From: Truepera sp. bin119
Lineage (GTDB): Bacteria; Deinococcota; Deinococci; Deinococcales; Trueperaceae
Reading direction: 5' to 3'
NCBI GenBank assembly: GCA_002239005.1
Contig: MPNL01000001.1
Coordinates: 62,001 to 126,000 of the forward strand
Length of the DNA: 64,000 nucleotides
Shown: positions 34,170-42,625 of the stretch, in pieces
How positions within the stretch are numbered: the first letter of the stretch is position 1
How the letters are laid out: each line of letters begins with the position of its first letter
The notes under the pieces: generated by a model
What the model saw: the letters and a program-made list of their open reading frames with translations, nothing else
What the model was told of the DNA's origin: nothing
The model's database searches: none
Position numbers and translations under genes: made by a program

Positions 34170-34763
34170 CTATCTGAGCTTCGCAAGGGCCTTGCGGATG
34201 AGTCCCTCGGCACTCTCCTCGGGCGAGGCCAGGGCCAACTCGGCCACCACAGCCTTGACGCGAGCCTCCCGGTAGCCGAGCGACAGGAGCGCCTGCACCG
34301 CATCCCCCCCTGCCTCACTCATCACCGACTGAGGACGAGCCTTACCCGAGCCGGCCATGAGCTGCTCGGGCAACTTGTTCTTGAGATCGAGCACGATATG
34401 CTCGGCGGTCCGTTTTCCCACCCCCGGCGTGCTCGTCAGCAGTGCGGGGTCCTCGTTCACGATCGCGGTGGCGATGATCGGGGTTGCCAGGGTCGAGAGG
34501 ATCGCCAGGGCCAGCTTCGGACCGACCCCGGAGACGCCGATCAGATAGCCGAACAGGGTCAGCATGTCCTCATCATGAAACCCGTAGAGCGTGAAGCCGT
34601 CGTCGCGAACCACCAGGTGGGTGTGCAAGCGCACCGCCTCCCCGAGGTCGAGCCTCATAAGGGTGGCTTTGGGAGCGAACACCTCCAGGCCGAGGGGGCC
34701 CGCCTGAATCACCACGCCGGACTCACGGATCTCGGCAACGATGCCGTCGACGAAAGCGATCAA
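34170..34763 (-). CDS. ruvA: Holliday junction branch migration protein RuvA
   Basis: 197 residues, family length. The N-terminal OB domain begins MIAFVDGIVAEI; the tandem helix-hairpin-helix region has LIGVSGVGPKLALAIL and LTSTPGVGKRTAEHIVLDLK; the C-terminal three-helix domain (ALLSLGYREARV) contacts RuvB. RuvA tetramers bind four-way junctions and load the RuvB motor. The ATG at 34763 overlaps the stop of the upstream gene, so they are cotranscribed. ruvB and ruvC are not in the window. Confidence 0.95.
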   Translation of the reverse strand: MIAFVDGIVAEIRESGVVIQAGPLGLEVFAPKATLMRLDLGEAVRLHTHLVVRDDGFTLYGFHDEDMLTLFGYLIGVSGVGPKLALAILSTLATPIIATAIVNEDPALLTSTPGVGKRTAEHIVLDLKNKLPEQLMAGSGKARPQSVMSEAGGDAVQALLSLGYREARVKAVVAELALASPEESAEGLIRKALAKLR

Positions 34764-35551
34764 GACAAGCCCCCGAAGAGCGGGGCGAAGACCGCATCGT
34801 AGCCGATGTCGGCGAGGGTCCGACAGCCGGTGAGGCGCATGGCGTAGTGGAACTCGGCGAGCAGGTTGGCCGGCGCCCGGTCGCTGTCTACCACAACCGC
34901 CTCAGCCCCGACTGCGAGATAACGAAACACGTCGACCCCGCTCTGAACGGGGCCGCCTGCGTACACGCCGGTCATGCCGGCCACAGCGTCGAAGACATCC
35001 GGCAGCAACTCAATCGTCGCGGGGCCGCCGATGTGCCTCCCCGCCCCGGCGTAGACGACCACGCCCTCTAGCCCTGCCTCGGCGGCGACCTCGGCATCTG
35101 CAGGGCTGCAGACCCCGAACAGCCACAGGGGGCAACCCGCAGCGGCGCGCAGTTCGGCCAGATCCTCGCGGGTGCGCGGTCGCCACTCCCGTTCGCCGTA
35201 GGGGGGCGTGTCCGCCAGCGGAGACAGATCGAGAACGATGCCCGGCACCTCGAGGTCGGTGAGTGCGCGGACCTTCGGCATGAGCAGACCCATCTTGTCG
35301 TTGCGAAGTAGGGCGAGGGCAAGGTCGGTAGGGTGACGATCGGACAGTTCGATGATCGCATCCGCCTCAACCACGCTCGGTCTACCGGGGTGAACCCGGT
35401 CGCCGGGCTCGAGCAGCGGCAGGAACGGCCCTTCGAGCCTCAGGCCCAGGAGCTCGAGGCGGCTGTCGACCTCATGCACATCGTGCAGCAACTTGGGCAC
35501 CAGCAGCAGATCGCCCAGTGCACTGAGGTCGCGGTGCGGCATCAGGAGCAT
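34760..35551 (-). CDS. TIM-barrel FMN-dependent dehydrogenase-like protein
   Basis: About 263 residues from the ATG at 35551; a TTG at 35566 and an ATG at 35542 are alternatives. The C-terminal half matches alpha-hydroxy-acid oxidase/FMN dehydrogenase barrels: VVVYAGAGRHIGGP, then GVYAGGPVQSGVDVFRYLAV then GAEAVVVD, the phosphate-binding strands for FMN. It is shorter than the 350-residue family norm and lacks the N-terminal part and a clear catalytic His-Gln pair, so it is either a divergent or N-terminally reduced member. It is coupled to ruvA. A role in hydroxy-acid oxidation cannot be claimed. Confidence 0.65.
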   Translation of the reverse strand: MLLMPHRDLSALGDLLLVPKLLHDVHEVDSRLELLGLRLEGPFLPLLEPGDRVHPGRPSVVEADAIIELSDRHPTDLALALLRNDKMGLLMPKVRALTDLEVPGIVLDLSPLADTPPYGEREWRPRTREDLAELRAAAGCPLWLFGVCSPADAEVAAEAGLEGVVVYAGAGRHIGGPATIELLPDVFDAVAGMTGVYAGGPVQSGVDVFRYLAVGAEAVVVDSDRAPANLLAEFHYAMRLTGCRTLADIGYDAVFAPLFGGLS

Positions 35552-35844
35552 GATATCAGGTGGCAATTCGGACGCAGCCGCCGCCAGAATTGCTGCTGGG
35601 AGGACCGACCTAGCGCGCCCGTACAGCTACCGACGCTGCGGTGATTCTGGCGTCCAGTAGGAACCGGCGCTGTGGAGGGTATGCTGCCGAAGGTGTGCCG
35701 GTGCACCGGAGTCCAGATCATTCCCCGACCCACCCCTCAGGACTCGGCCCGCAGCGGGGCGATGAGAGTCGGCTCGAGAGCGGATGGAGGTCCCCCATTC
35801 GACTATCCTGCCCCTACTGAACATGTCCTTTCCAGGATGGAGCA

Positions 35845-36591
35845 ATGATCGAAGTCCGCAACATCAGCAAGTCCTTCGGCAAGGTCCGCGCCGTTCACAA
35901 TCTCAGCTTCAAGGTCGACACCGGCGAGGTCTTCGGCCTGCTGGGGCCCAACGGGGCCGGCAAGACCACCGCCCTCCGCATCCTCGGCACGCTGCTGCGG
36001 GCCGACAGCGGCGAGGCCACCGTCGCTGGCCACTCGGTCTCGCGCGAGCCCGAACGGGTCCGCCGGATCATCGGCGTGGTCAACGGGGGGATGGGGCTCT
36101 ACGACCGGCTCACCGGGCGGGAGGTGCTCCACTACTTCGGCCGGCTCTACGGCATGAAGCGCGCCGCCGTCAACGCCCGCATCGGCGAACTTGACAACCT
36201 CCTCACTCTGGGTGACGCCCTGACCCGCCGGGTCGGTGACTTCTCGACCGGTATGAAGCAGAAGATCGTGATCGCCCGAGCCGTACTCCACGACCCCCCG
36301 GTGATCTTCTTCGACGAAGCCACCAGCGGCCTCGACGTCATGGCCCGCCGGGCCGTTCTCGATGTCGTCCGGGAGTACCCGAACCGGGGCCGCGCGGTCA
36401 TCTACTCGACCCATGTCATGAGCGAGGCCGACGAGTTGTGCGACCGCGCCGCAGTGCTCTATCGCGGGCACCTGATCGCCGAAGAAGGCATCGACGTCCT
36501 CAAGGACAGGACGGGCGCCGACAGCCTTGAGCAAGCCTTCTTCCGGCTGGTCGAGGAGAGCGAGCCGGTCACCAAGGGGGAGGCGGCGTGA
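35845..36591 (+). CDS. ABC transporter ATPase, NatA-like
   Basis: 248 residues with Walker A GPNGAGKTT (about residue 34), the Q-loop region, signature FSTGMKQKI (a form typical of NatA-type exporters instead of LSGGQ), Walker B VIFFDEATSGLD and H-loop STHVMSEADEL. It energises the permease encoded immediately downstream, whose GTG overlaps its TGA. The pair resembles NatAB sodium/drug exporters, but the substrate is not determinable. ATG 35845 is preceded by GGATGGAG. Confidence 0.92.
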   Translation: MIEVRNISKSFGKVRAVHNLSFKVDTGEVFGLLGPNGAGKTTALRILGTLLRADSGEATVAGHSVSREPERVRRIIGVVNGGMGLYDRLTGREVLHYFGRLYGMKRAAVNARIGELDNLLTLGDALTRRVGDFSTGMKQKIVIARAVLHDPPVIFFDEATSGLDVMARRAVLDVVREYPNRGRAVIYSTHVMSEADELCDRAAVLYRGHLIAEEGIDVLKDRTGADSLEQAFFRLVEESEPVTKGEAA

Positions 36592-37814
36592 GATCCCCGA
36601 TCATCGTCCACCTGGCCCGGAAGGAGATCCTCTCCACGCTGCGCGACCGCCGCGCCATCTTCTCCAACCTGATCATCCCCCTGGTCATGCTCCCGGCGAT
36701 CATGACCGGCCTCCCGCTCGCCGTCGGCGGCCTGTTCGAGCGCGAGCAGGAGACCGTCACCGAACTGGGCATCGTGGGGCTCGCCAACCTACCCGAGGAG
36801 TTGCGGGCCATCATCAGCGCCCAGAATGTCACCCTGGTCGAGGTCGCCGATCCCGAGATGGTGGTGCGGGAGGGCGACTACCCGGCCGCCCTGGCAGTGC
36901 CCGGCGACTTCGTCACCCACCTGGCTAGCGGGAGGCCTGCCACCATCAGGGTCTACAGCAAGCAGGGCAACCTCGCAAGCGAACTCAACGCCAGCAAGAT
37001 CATGGCGGCGGTCCAGGTCTATCGCCAGCAACTCGTCGCCACCACCCTCACCGAGGCCGGTCTCGATCTGACCGTGCTGGAACCGATCCTGGTGGACACC
37101 GTCGACGCCAGCTCCAGCGCCGAGCTCGCCAGTGGCCAGTTGGCCTGGTTGATCCCCTTCTTCATCGCCCTCTGGACCCTGATCGGCGGACAGATGGCTG
37201 CCATCGACGCGACCGCCGGAGAGAAGGAGCGTGGCACCCTTGAGGCGCTGCTGGTGGCACCCGTGCGACGCAGTGAGATCGTGGTCGGCAAGTTCCTCGC
37301 CACCCTCACCTTCGGACTTACCGCTGCAACCATGGCCATCGCGGGCTACGTCCTGGGCGGCGTCCTCATCCGCAGCCTGTTCCTACCGCGGCTGGGGGAG
37401 CAGGCCGGCGAGATCGTCGACGTGCTGGGTGGCTCACTCTCCATCGACCTCGGCACCGTGCTACTGCTGCTGGTGAGCGCTCTACTCTTAACCTCACTGA
37501 TCGCAGCACTCCTGATCGGAGTCACCCTTTTCGCGCGTTCGTTCAAAGAGGCTCAGAGCTATGTGGCTCCACTCTCATTCCTGCTGATCATCCCAGCCAT
37601 CGGGCTGCAGTTCAAGGACCTCCTCGACCTGGGTAGCGGCGTCTACGCGGTCCCGGTGTTCAACGCCCTGGTGCTGATGGATGACATCGTCAAGGGAGCC
37701 GTCACCTTCGGATCGGTCCTCGTCACCTGGCTCTCCCTGGCGGCGGCGACCACCGCCCTGCTGCTGTTCGCCTATGGGAACTTCCGGCGGGAGGGGGTGA
37801 TCTTCCGAACCTGA
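36588..37814 (+). CDS. ABC-2 type permease, NatB-like
   Basis: 408 residues beginning at GTG 36588. One N-terminal transmembrane helix (NLIIPLVMLPAIMTGLPLAV), a large extracytoplasmic domain of about 170 residues, and five or so C-terminal helices form the ABC-2 type-3 topology. IDATAGEKERGTLEALLVAP, the conserved coupling-helix sequence E(R/K)ERGTLE.LL..P, is at about residue 205-224. It functions with the ATPase above as an exporter. Confidence 0.9.
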   Translation: MRSPIIVHLARKEILSTLRDRRAIFSNLIIPLVMLPAIMTGLPLAVGGLFEREQETVTELGIVGLANLPEELRAIISAQNVTLVEVADPEMVVREGDYPAALAVPGDFVTHLASGRPATIRVYSKQGNLASELNASKIMAAVQVYRQQLVATTLTEAGLDLTVLEPILVDTVDASSSAELASGQLAWLIPFFIALWTLIGGQMAAIDATAGEKERGTLEALLVAPVRRSEIVVGKFLATLTFGLTAATMAIAGYVLGGVLIRSLFLPRLGEQAGEIVDVLGGSLSIDLGTVLLLLVSALLLTSLIAALLIGVTLFARSFKEAQSYVAPLSFLLIIPAIGLQFKDLLDLGSGVYAVPVFNALVLMDDIVKGAVTFGSVLVTWLSLAAATTALLLFAYGNFRREGVIFRT

Positions 37815-38107
37815 TCCCTCACACCTGTTCACAGCAATGAGGTCGCGTTCCCCCAGAGCCTGGAAAGCCTCAGCCGGAAGGGCTGGGCATAATCCAAAAT
37901 CGCCGCTCCCGACCATCCCGATCGCCTACTCCGTTACCCGAGGGGGAGCGGAAGACTCCAGGCGACGAGCCGGTAAGGAGCACTGGTCGGCCAGCGACCC
38001 TGATTCCCCCTCTCCCTGACGCCGCCGGGGCCCATCCCAAAGTACCCGGGCAGCCACTGAGAGGGCAGGCCGAGGCGCCTCACTACCATTCGCGTAGACT
38101 GTGGGAC

Positions 38108-38839
38108 ATGAGCCATCCCGCCTTGCTAACTGTCGGAGTGTTGGGTGGGCTCGGGCCTGAAGCTACGCTCGACTTCTTCAGCAAGGTGCTGGAGCATACC
38201 CCGGCTGCTCGGGACCAGGACCATCTCCATCTGCTCATCGACAACAACCCGCAGGTACCCAACCGCAACGAGGCGGTGGCGGGGACCGGCCCCTCACCGG
38301 GGCCGATGCTGGCAGAGATGGCAGCCGGTCTCGAGATGGCCGGTGCCGACTTCCTGGTCATGCCTTGCAATGCCGCTCACGCCTACAAGGCCGAGGTGAG
38401 GGCTGCAGCTCCCCGGACACCGTTCGTCTCGATCATCGCAGAGACCGTCGAGGCCACGCTCGAGCGGGTGCCGAACCTTGAGGTCGCGGGGGTGCTGGCT
38501 GCCTCCGGCTGTCTCGACGCAGGGCTCTACCGGCAGGCGTTCGGCTCCCGCGGCGTCCAGACCGTCGAGCCCGAAGGGGCCAGGCGGGAGCACTTCATGG
38601 CACTCCTCTACCGAATCAAGAGTGGCGACAAGGGTGCTGAGGTCTGCGCCGGAATGCAAGCCCTGTCTGCGGAGTTGGTTCTCGAGGGCGCCCAAGCCGT
38701 CATCGCCGGCTGCACCGAGGTGCCACTGGTCCTCGGCCATGAGGACCTCGAGGTGCCCCTCGTCAACTCTACCGACGCGCTGGTGAATGCCACCATCGCC
38801 TATGCGAGCGGCGACAGGCCACTCCCGGAGCGCCCGTGA
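38108..38839 (+). CDS. Aspartate/glutamate racemase family protein
   Basis: 243 residues with VGVLGGLGPEATLDFF at the N-terminus, first catalytic Cys in LVMPCNAAHAY (about residue 83) and second in VIAGCTEVPLVLG (about residue 196). This is the two-cysteine, cofactor-free Asp/Glu/hydantoin racemase fold. Aspartate racemase (RacX/YgeA type) is the most likely activity. TAGACT at 38095-38100 lies seven bases before the ATG, suggesting leaderless transcription. A small frame overlaps its stop by GTGA. Confidence 0.9.
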   Translation: MSHPALLTVGVLGGLGPEATLDFFSKVLEHTPAARDQDHLHLLIDNNPQVPNRNEAVAGTGPSPGPMLAEMAAGLEMAGADFLVMPCNAAHAYKAEVRAAAPRTPFVSIIAETVEATLERVPNLEVAGVLAASGCLDAGLYRQAFGSRGVQTVEPEGARREHFMALLYRIKSGDKGAEVCAGMQALSAELVLEGAQAVIAGCTEVPLVLGHEDLEVPLVNSTDALVNATIAYASGDRPLPERP

Positions 38840-38979
38840 AGGCTGTCGTCAGCCGGTCTATGGATCCCGAGGCGGTCGCACGCTCGCTCTTTAATGGGAA
38901 GCCGAAGAAGGAGTGGCGGTTCACGAAAGAGACGAAGTTGGCTGTTCAGTCAGTCGAGAACTCAAAATCCGGTAAATAG
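38836..38979 (+). CDS. Small basic protein, 47 residues
   Basis: A GTG overlapping the racemase stop (GTGA) opens 47 codons reading KAVVSRSMDPEAVARSLFNG then KPKKEWRFTKETKLAVQ. An internal ATG could also start it. Base composition falls here from GC-rich to AT-richer, so it may be the first gene of the island to its right. It ends 20 bases before the GIY-YIG gene. No family is recognised. Confidence 0.4.
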   Translation: MKAVVSRSMDPEAVARSLFNGKPKKEWRFTKETKLAVQSVENSKSGK

Positions 38980-38999
38980 CGACAGGAGGACGTGAAGAA

Positions 39000-39323
39000 A
39001 TGTTTAGACGGCAGTGGTCGGGCGCTTGGTTCTCCTATACGCTTGATGACATAGCGGCCCAAGCGCCAAAAGAGTCGGGGGTATATGCTATTGCCGTTGG
39101 GATTATTGGCGGTGGGACCCAGTGGATCTATATTGGCGGGGCGGGCGATGTTCAGGACCGTCTCAAACAACACTGCTCTGGCCAGAGCGAGAAATCTTTA
39201 TGTATCTCTGCATACGGACAGAATTGGTTTAGCTATGAAGTTTGGGTTCCGTCGCTCCGGGCAAAACGTGAGCGTGAACTGATTCGGATGTACCAACCCG
39301 CCTGTAATGAACGGCTTGGGTAA
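39000..39323 (+). CDS. Stand-alone GIY-YIG nuclease-like protein (first)
   Basis: 107 residues from the ATG at 39000, with AGGAGG at about 38985-38990. It has ESGVYAIAVG and WIYIGGAGDVQDRLKQHCSG, the GIY...YIG strands plus the conserved Arg of the following helix. The C-terminus is RERELIRMYQPACNE, with the metal-binding Glu and Asn. All core residues of a minimal GIY-YIG domain are present and nothing else, as in MazG-like or UvrC-N-like single-domain nucleases. It stands on the plus strand beside the phosphorothioation-type island. Confidence 0.8.
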   Translation: MFRRQWSGAWFSYTLDDIAAQAPKESGVYAIAVGIIGGGTQWIYIGGAGDVQDRLKQHCSGQSEKSLCISAYGQNWFSYEVWVPSLRAKRERELIRMYQPACNERLG

Positions 39324-39373
39324 ACTCCTATATGATTCCCCTTCCCAAAGGGAAACACCCTAGCTAGTCTGCA

Positions 39374-39817
39374 CTAAGGGACACCGACGTTCGGGGCACG
39401 GTCAAAATGCTGGTCGAGCAAGCCTATAATCCGGGCGAACATCAATTCATCATCGCTTCGGGCGATCGATATATCATTGCTATCGCCTGGAGGAAGAGTA
39501 TGGACCGCGACACTGCTCACCCCGGCGTGATCGAAGACCGTGACCCTCATCCGGAGGGCATGGGTGTCCAAGAAGAATAGCGACCAACTGGGTTCGGCCC
39601 GCAACGTTATGAACGAGTTACCTATCTCCTCAATGCTGAAGTAGTCGTATGGATCGGGGGTGGCAAGGAGAGGTCCCTCTCGCGCAAGGGTTGCGATCAC
39701 CTCTCCAGGCTCTGCGTAGAAAGAGATAACCCCTCTACCAGCCCGAGGCGCACATGCCGTTAGAGACAGCAGCAGGATGAGCCCAAGCAAAGCTACAAGA
39801 GCCACCGACTTTTTCAC
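39374..39817 (-). CDS. Lipoprotein of unknown function
   Basis: The GTG at 39817 has GGAGG at 39827-39823 and starts VKKSVALVALLGLILLLSLTAC, a lipoprotein signal with an LTAC lipobox. A longer frame to 40048 has no such start. The mature part of about 125 residues is beta-rich (GVISFYAEPGEVIATLAREG ... SFITLRAEPSWSLFFLD) and has no recognised family. TATAGT at 39839-39834 may be its -10. It separates the GIY-YIG gene from the dndB end of the island operon. Confidence 0.7.
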   Translation of the reverse strand: MKKSVALVALLGLILLLSLTACAPRAGRGVISFYAEPGEVIATLAREGPLLATPDPYDYFSIEEIGNSFITLRAEPSWSLFFLDTHALRMRVTVFDHAGVSSVAVHTLPPGDSNDISIARSDDELMFARIIGLLDQHFDRAPNVGVP

Positions 39818-39839
39818 TCGAACCTCCGGTCCAACTATA

Positions 39840-40150
39840 CCCGACCGCACTTGATTCGGTAAATCGCCGACGAACTCCCCAACCAGTTCCCCGTCCCCCG
39901 ATTCTCCTGCCTGGTCAACAGCCACCCATTCGAGATAGATCCCGGCAACATCCTCCCCCTCCTCCATCCGGTGGGCAGCGAGAGGTCCGCTCGAAGCCGT
40001 CGCCAAGGGTGTCCCGGGAGCGAACCTTGACTGTCTCCAGGGACCCACCCGGCTCCCCCCAGATACCAGCCGCCACCCCCTCAGCTACCCAGAAGAGATT
40101 GACAACAGACCGTCATCCACTGAACCGCCTGCCTCTCACTGATGAGGGAG
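39840..40150. other. Intergenic region downstream of dndB
   Basis: About 310 bp without a supported gene. It probably holds the -35 region for the lipoprotein gene and the 3' end of the island transcript. No clear intrinsic terminator with a T-run is visible. Confidence 0.4.
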
Positions 40151-41419
40151 TCAAGAGAACTTTAGTGGGCCGCTCAGATCTCCGGTGCCACCTTGACTAA
40201 TGTATCTGTCCTCCAACTCTTTGATCTCATCGGTGGTGAGATCCTCGCCGAGCCAATATGCGATGACCCGTGATGCATAGTTTACAGCTGCTTTCCCAGC
40301 TAGCACCAGGTCACCATTCATCAGTACTCGCTGCCAGCGAGGCTCCTTAACGGACCAGTCCAATTGATTCACTCGCCTACACGCCTCATCTAGGCTAATT
40401 CGATATCCGGTGTTGCTGTCCTCATTACGCAGTCGCACTATCGCTTGGACCAATGCCAACTGTGCCACTGGTTTTCCCAGCACGTAATCGGCCCTGATCT
40501 CTCTCCGCTTCTCGTCCCCGAGTTCGCTTGTTGGATCGTGCAACGCATCGCTGAACAGTTGCACTTCGGAGCAAACTGTTTCCCAGAAGTCCTGCGCCTC
40601 CTTTTGCATTACATTGTGGGTGGCCTGGGCTGGCAACGCCTCAGTATTTATCTTTCCATGTGTATTTTCGAGCAGATACTTGGTGCTCTCGTAAAGTGTG
40701 GATAGGGTTGTAAACTCGGTCGCCCGAGCTGTAAGAGTATTGCTCTTGGCATTGACCAGCACATCTGGAATGATCTCATCCATACCCACAATTGCCTCAC
40801 GAACGATCACAGCCACAACATCATCGTCGGCCGTAATGAGATTTTCCGCCTTTGTCGTCTTTTTCGCGTAGCGGTTGACCTTGTTGAATATCTTTCTTGA
40901 CTTCACCCCATTGTGTTTGATCAGCATGACTGTGCAAACGTCCTCAGCAACTTCGACTCTCGATTCGAAATCCCTGATAGGCTGTTGTTTCTCGTCCCTG
41001 CCGCTGATCGCGAATCTCAAAGCCGCCAGCCGATGCTGCCCATCCAAAGGTACAAGCACCTCGCTGCCCTGTAACGTCAAGAAACCAAATGCGCTGCCGG
41101 CTGACCTATACAGAGCCGGAACATTCCCCTTGAGGATATTGGTGATCTCTTCGAATTCTACATAGTCGGCATGTAGCATGCTAACGATGAACGCCCCGAA
41201 GAACCTATCTTCATCGTTGACTAGATAAGGAGCGATCTGACGCTTCACGCGATTGAAGTTGATGTCCCGCTGGTAGCGTTCTTCAATCGACAGGTCTTCC
41301 CAACCTTCAATATCTTCTGGAATCACGAGCCGTTCTGTTAGCTCCTTGGCCGGCATAGTCACAATCCAGTAATCAGTGGTACCGAATTTTCCGCGCATCG
41401 CTGGCAGTACTGATGCCAT
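40151..41419 (-). CDS. dndB: DndB-type DGQHR domain protein
   Basis: From the ATG at 41419 (GGAG at about 41430) the protein has 422 residues and begins MASVLPAMRGKFGTTDYWIV. The defining motif VLVPLDGQHRLAALRF is at residues 121-136, with the downstream FNKVNRYAKKTTKAENLIT that links DGQHR proteins to ParB/DndB folds. In Dnd systems DndB represses the phosphorothioation operon and may influence modified sites. Here it is the last gene of an operon whose core is of the Ssp type, which is unusual. Plausible operator palindromes lie at 46959-47011. Confidence 0.85.
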   Translation of the reverse strand: MASVLPAMRGKFGTTDYWIVTMPAKELTERLVIPEDIEGWEDLSIEERYQRDINFNRVKRQIAPYLVNDEDRFFGAFIVSMLHADYVEFEEITNILKGNVPALYRSAGSAFGFLTLQGSEVLVPLDGQHRLAALRFAISGRDEKQQPIRDFESRVEVAEDVCTVMLIKHNGVKSRKIFNKVNRYAKKTTKAENLITADDDVVAVIVREAIVGMDEIIPDVLVNAKSNTLTARATEFTTLSTLYESTKYLLENTHGKINTEALPAQATHNVMQKEAQDFWETVCSEVQLFSDALHDPTSELGDEKRREIRADYVLGKPVAQLALVQAIVRLRNEDSNTGYRISLDEACRRVNQLDWSVKEPRWQRVLMNGDLVLAGKAAVNYASRVIAYWLGEDLTTDEIKELEDRYISQGGTGDLSGPLKFS

Positions 41420-41435
41420 CACTTCACTCCTTCCA

Positions 41436-41768
41436 CTAATGGTCCTTGTAATAGCGGACCCTGTTTGCGAGTGGCTGAAATCGTCGAATGTAGAGTCTCT
41501 CGAGGGAACTAGCCTCAAGACGCTCTGGTGCTACAACGTAAGCCACTCTAAGTTCTGACCCTTTGGCTTGTACCCACGCTTTCAATAAGGGGTTGTGTGA
41601 TTCTCTCCAATGTTGCTCAAGACGTTTCGGTATGGGCTGAATCTCCGCCTTCCCGACATAGATGCAGCGGCGCCTGAACCAAATCCCGTAAACTCCGTAG
41701 GCATCACGAGGGATCTTATCGAATTCTGTCCTCCTAAACCTTAGCTGATTGGAGTACGGGTTACACAC
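41436..41768 (-). CDS. GIY-YIG nuclease-like protein inside the Ssp operon (second)
   Basis: 110 residues from the GTG at 41768. DAYGVYGIWFRRRCIYVGKA gives the GIY and YIG-like strands, EIQPIPKRLEQHW holds the helix Arg, and SSLERLYIRRFQPLANRVR carries the Glu and Asn positions. It is cotranscribed between the PAPS-reductase-like gene (20-bp gap) and dndB (16-bp gap). This puts a predicted endonuclease where classical Ssp loci carry sspE at the operon end. It may be the restriction or nicking partner; that is inference. Confidence 0.8.
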   Translation of the reverse strand: MCNPYSNQLRFRRTEFDKIPRDAYGVYGIWFRRRCIYVGKAEIQPIPKRLEQHWRESHNPLLKAWVQAKGSELRVAYVVAPERLEASSLERLYIRRFQPLANRVRYYKDH

Positions 41769-41788
41769 AGAGGCTCACTCTGACGAGG

Positions 41789-42625
41789 CTACTTGTGACA
41801 CGCCAAGCAAACCTTAGCTTGTCCATATAGATCGTCAATGTCTAGTGGTTCGATGTCAGGACGCAGAGGGTTGACCTGAATCGTCGACCGGATCCGCTCC
41901 AAACGTCTGCCATGATCAGCCTTGATCTGTGCAACGCGCTCGGGTGTCGACAACTCATCTAGGGACTCTCCTTGGCTCCATGTAAAGGGTGATCCATGGT
42001 CGATTGCATTTTTCTCGTAGCTTTTCGCCTCATCGAAGAAGTCAGGATGCCGTTCCATTAGGCGAACCCACTCGATCTTCTGTTGGAAGAAGCAGAACGT
42101 ACAACCACTCCTGGTGCGCCATTCGTAGTATGTCGGCAGACCAAGCCCCGTTCCCTCAAGTAAATCGAGCACGCCAGCCTTGTCGATACCTGCCTCCTTT
42201 AGCGGAAGCCGGACGATAAGACTGTCATGCTTCGAGGCATAACCTTCCCGATACTCCTCATCGGCACGGATCGCTACGTAGCTATACACAATGTCACCAG
42301 CTTCAAGCATCGGTCGCACCCATTGTTCAAATGGCCGCAACTTGAGCTGCCGCGTACACCAGCGGGTCCGTGGCGACGGGAGGAAGTTGTTGTACTGCTT
42401 GAGCCAAAAGTCGAAGTCGCGGTCCGGGTTCAACCGGAGAATTGGTTTGCCCAAGAATCCTTCCAGCTTCACTAGGAACTCATAGACCTCGGGCAACTCT
42501 TTACCTGTGTCAGTGAAAAAGTAGTCTACGTCTAACTCAGGACGATTCTCTCGCATATAAATCGCGAGGGCTGCACTGTCACGCCCTCCAGACAATCCCA
42601 AAACATGACGTTCTCTGACTCTCAT
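41789..42625 (-). CDS. sspD: PAPS-reductase-family ATP pyrophosphatase (SspD/DndC-like)
   Basis: 278 residues. The PP-loop LGLSGGRDSAALAIY at about 10-24 activates a phosphate or backbone oxygen with ATP. Downstream are RTRWCTRQLK (Cys90), SGCTFCFFQQ (Cys175, Cys178) and the terminal CLACHK, cysteines suited to holding an iron-sulfur cluster as in DndC. The protein is expected to activate DNA for sulfur insertion with sulfur delivered by the divergent cysteine desulfurase. The ATG overlaps the stop of the ATPase gene (TAATG), showing coupling. Whether it is closer to DndC or SspD cannot be settled by eye; gene content favours SspD. Confidence 0.85.
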   Translation of the reverse strand: MRVRERHVLGLSGGRDSAALAIYMRENRPELDVDYFFTDTGKELPEVYEFLVKLEGFLGKPILRLNPDRDFDFWLKQYNNFLPSPRTRWCTRQLKLRPFEQWVRPMLEAGDIVYSYVAIRADEEYREGYASKHDSLIVRLPLKEAGIDKAGVLDLLEGTGLGLPTYYEWRTRSGCTFCFFQQKIEWVRLMERHPDFFDEAKSYEKNAIDHGSPFTWSQGESLDELSTPERVAQIKADHGRRLERIRSTIQVNPLRPDIEPLDIDDLYGQAKVCLACHK

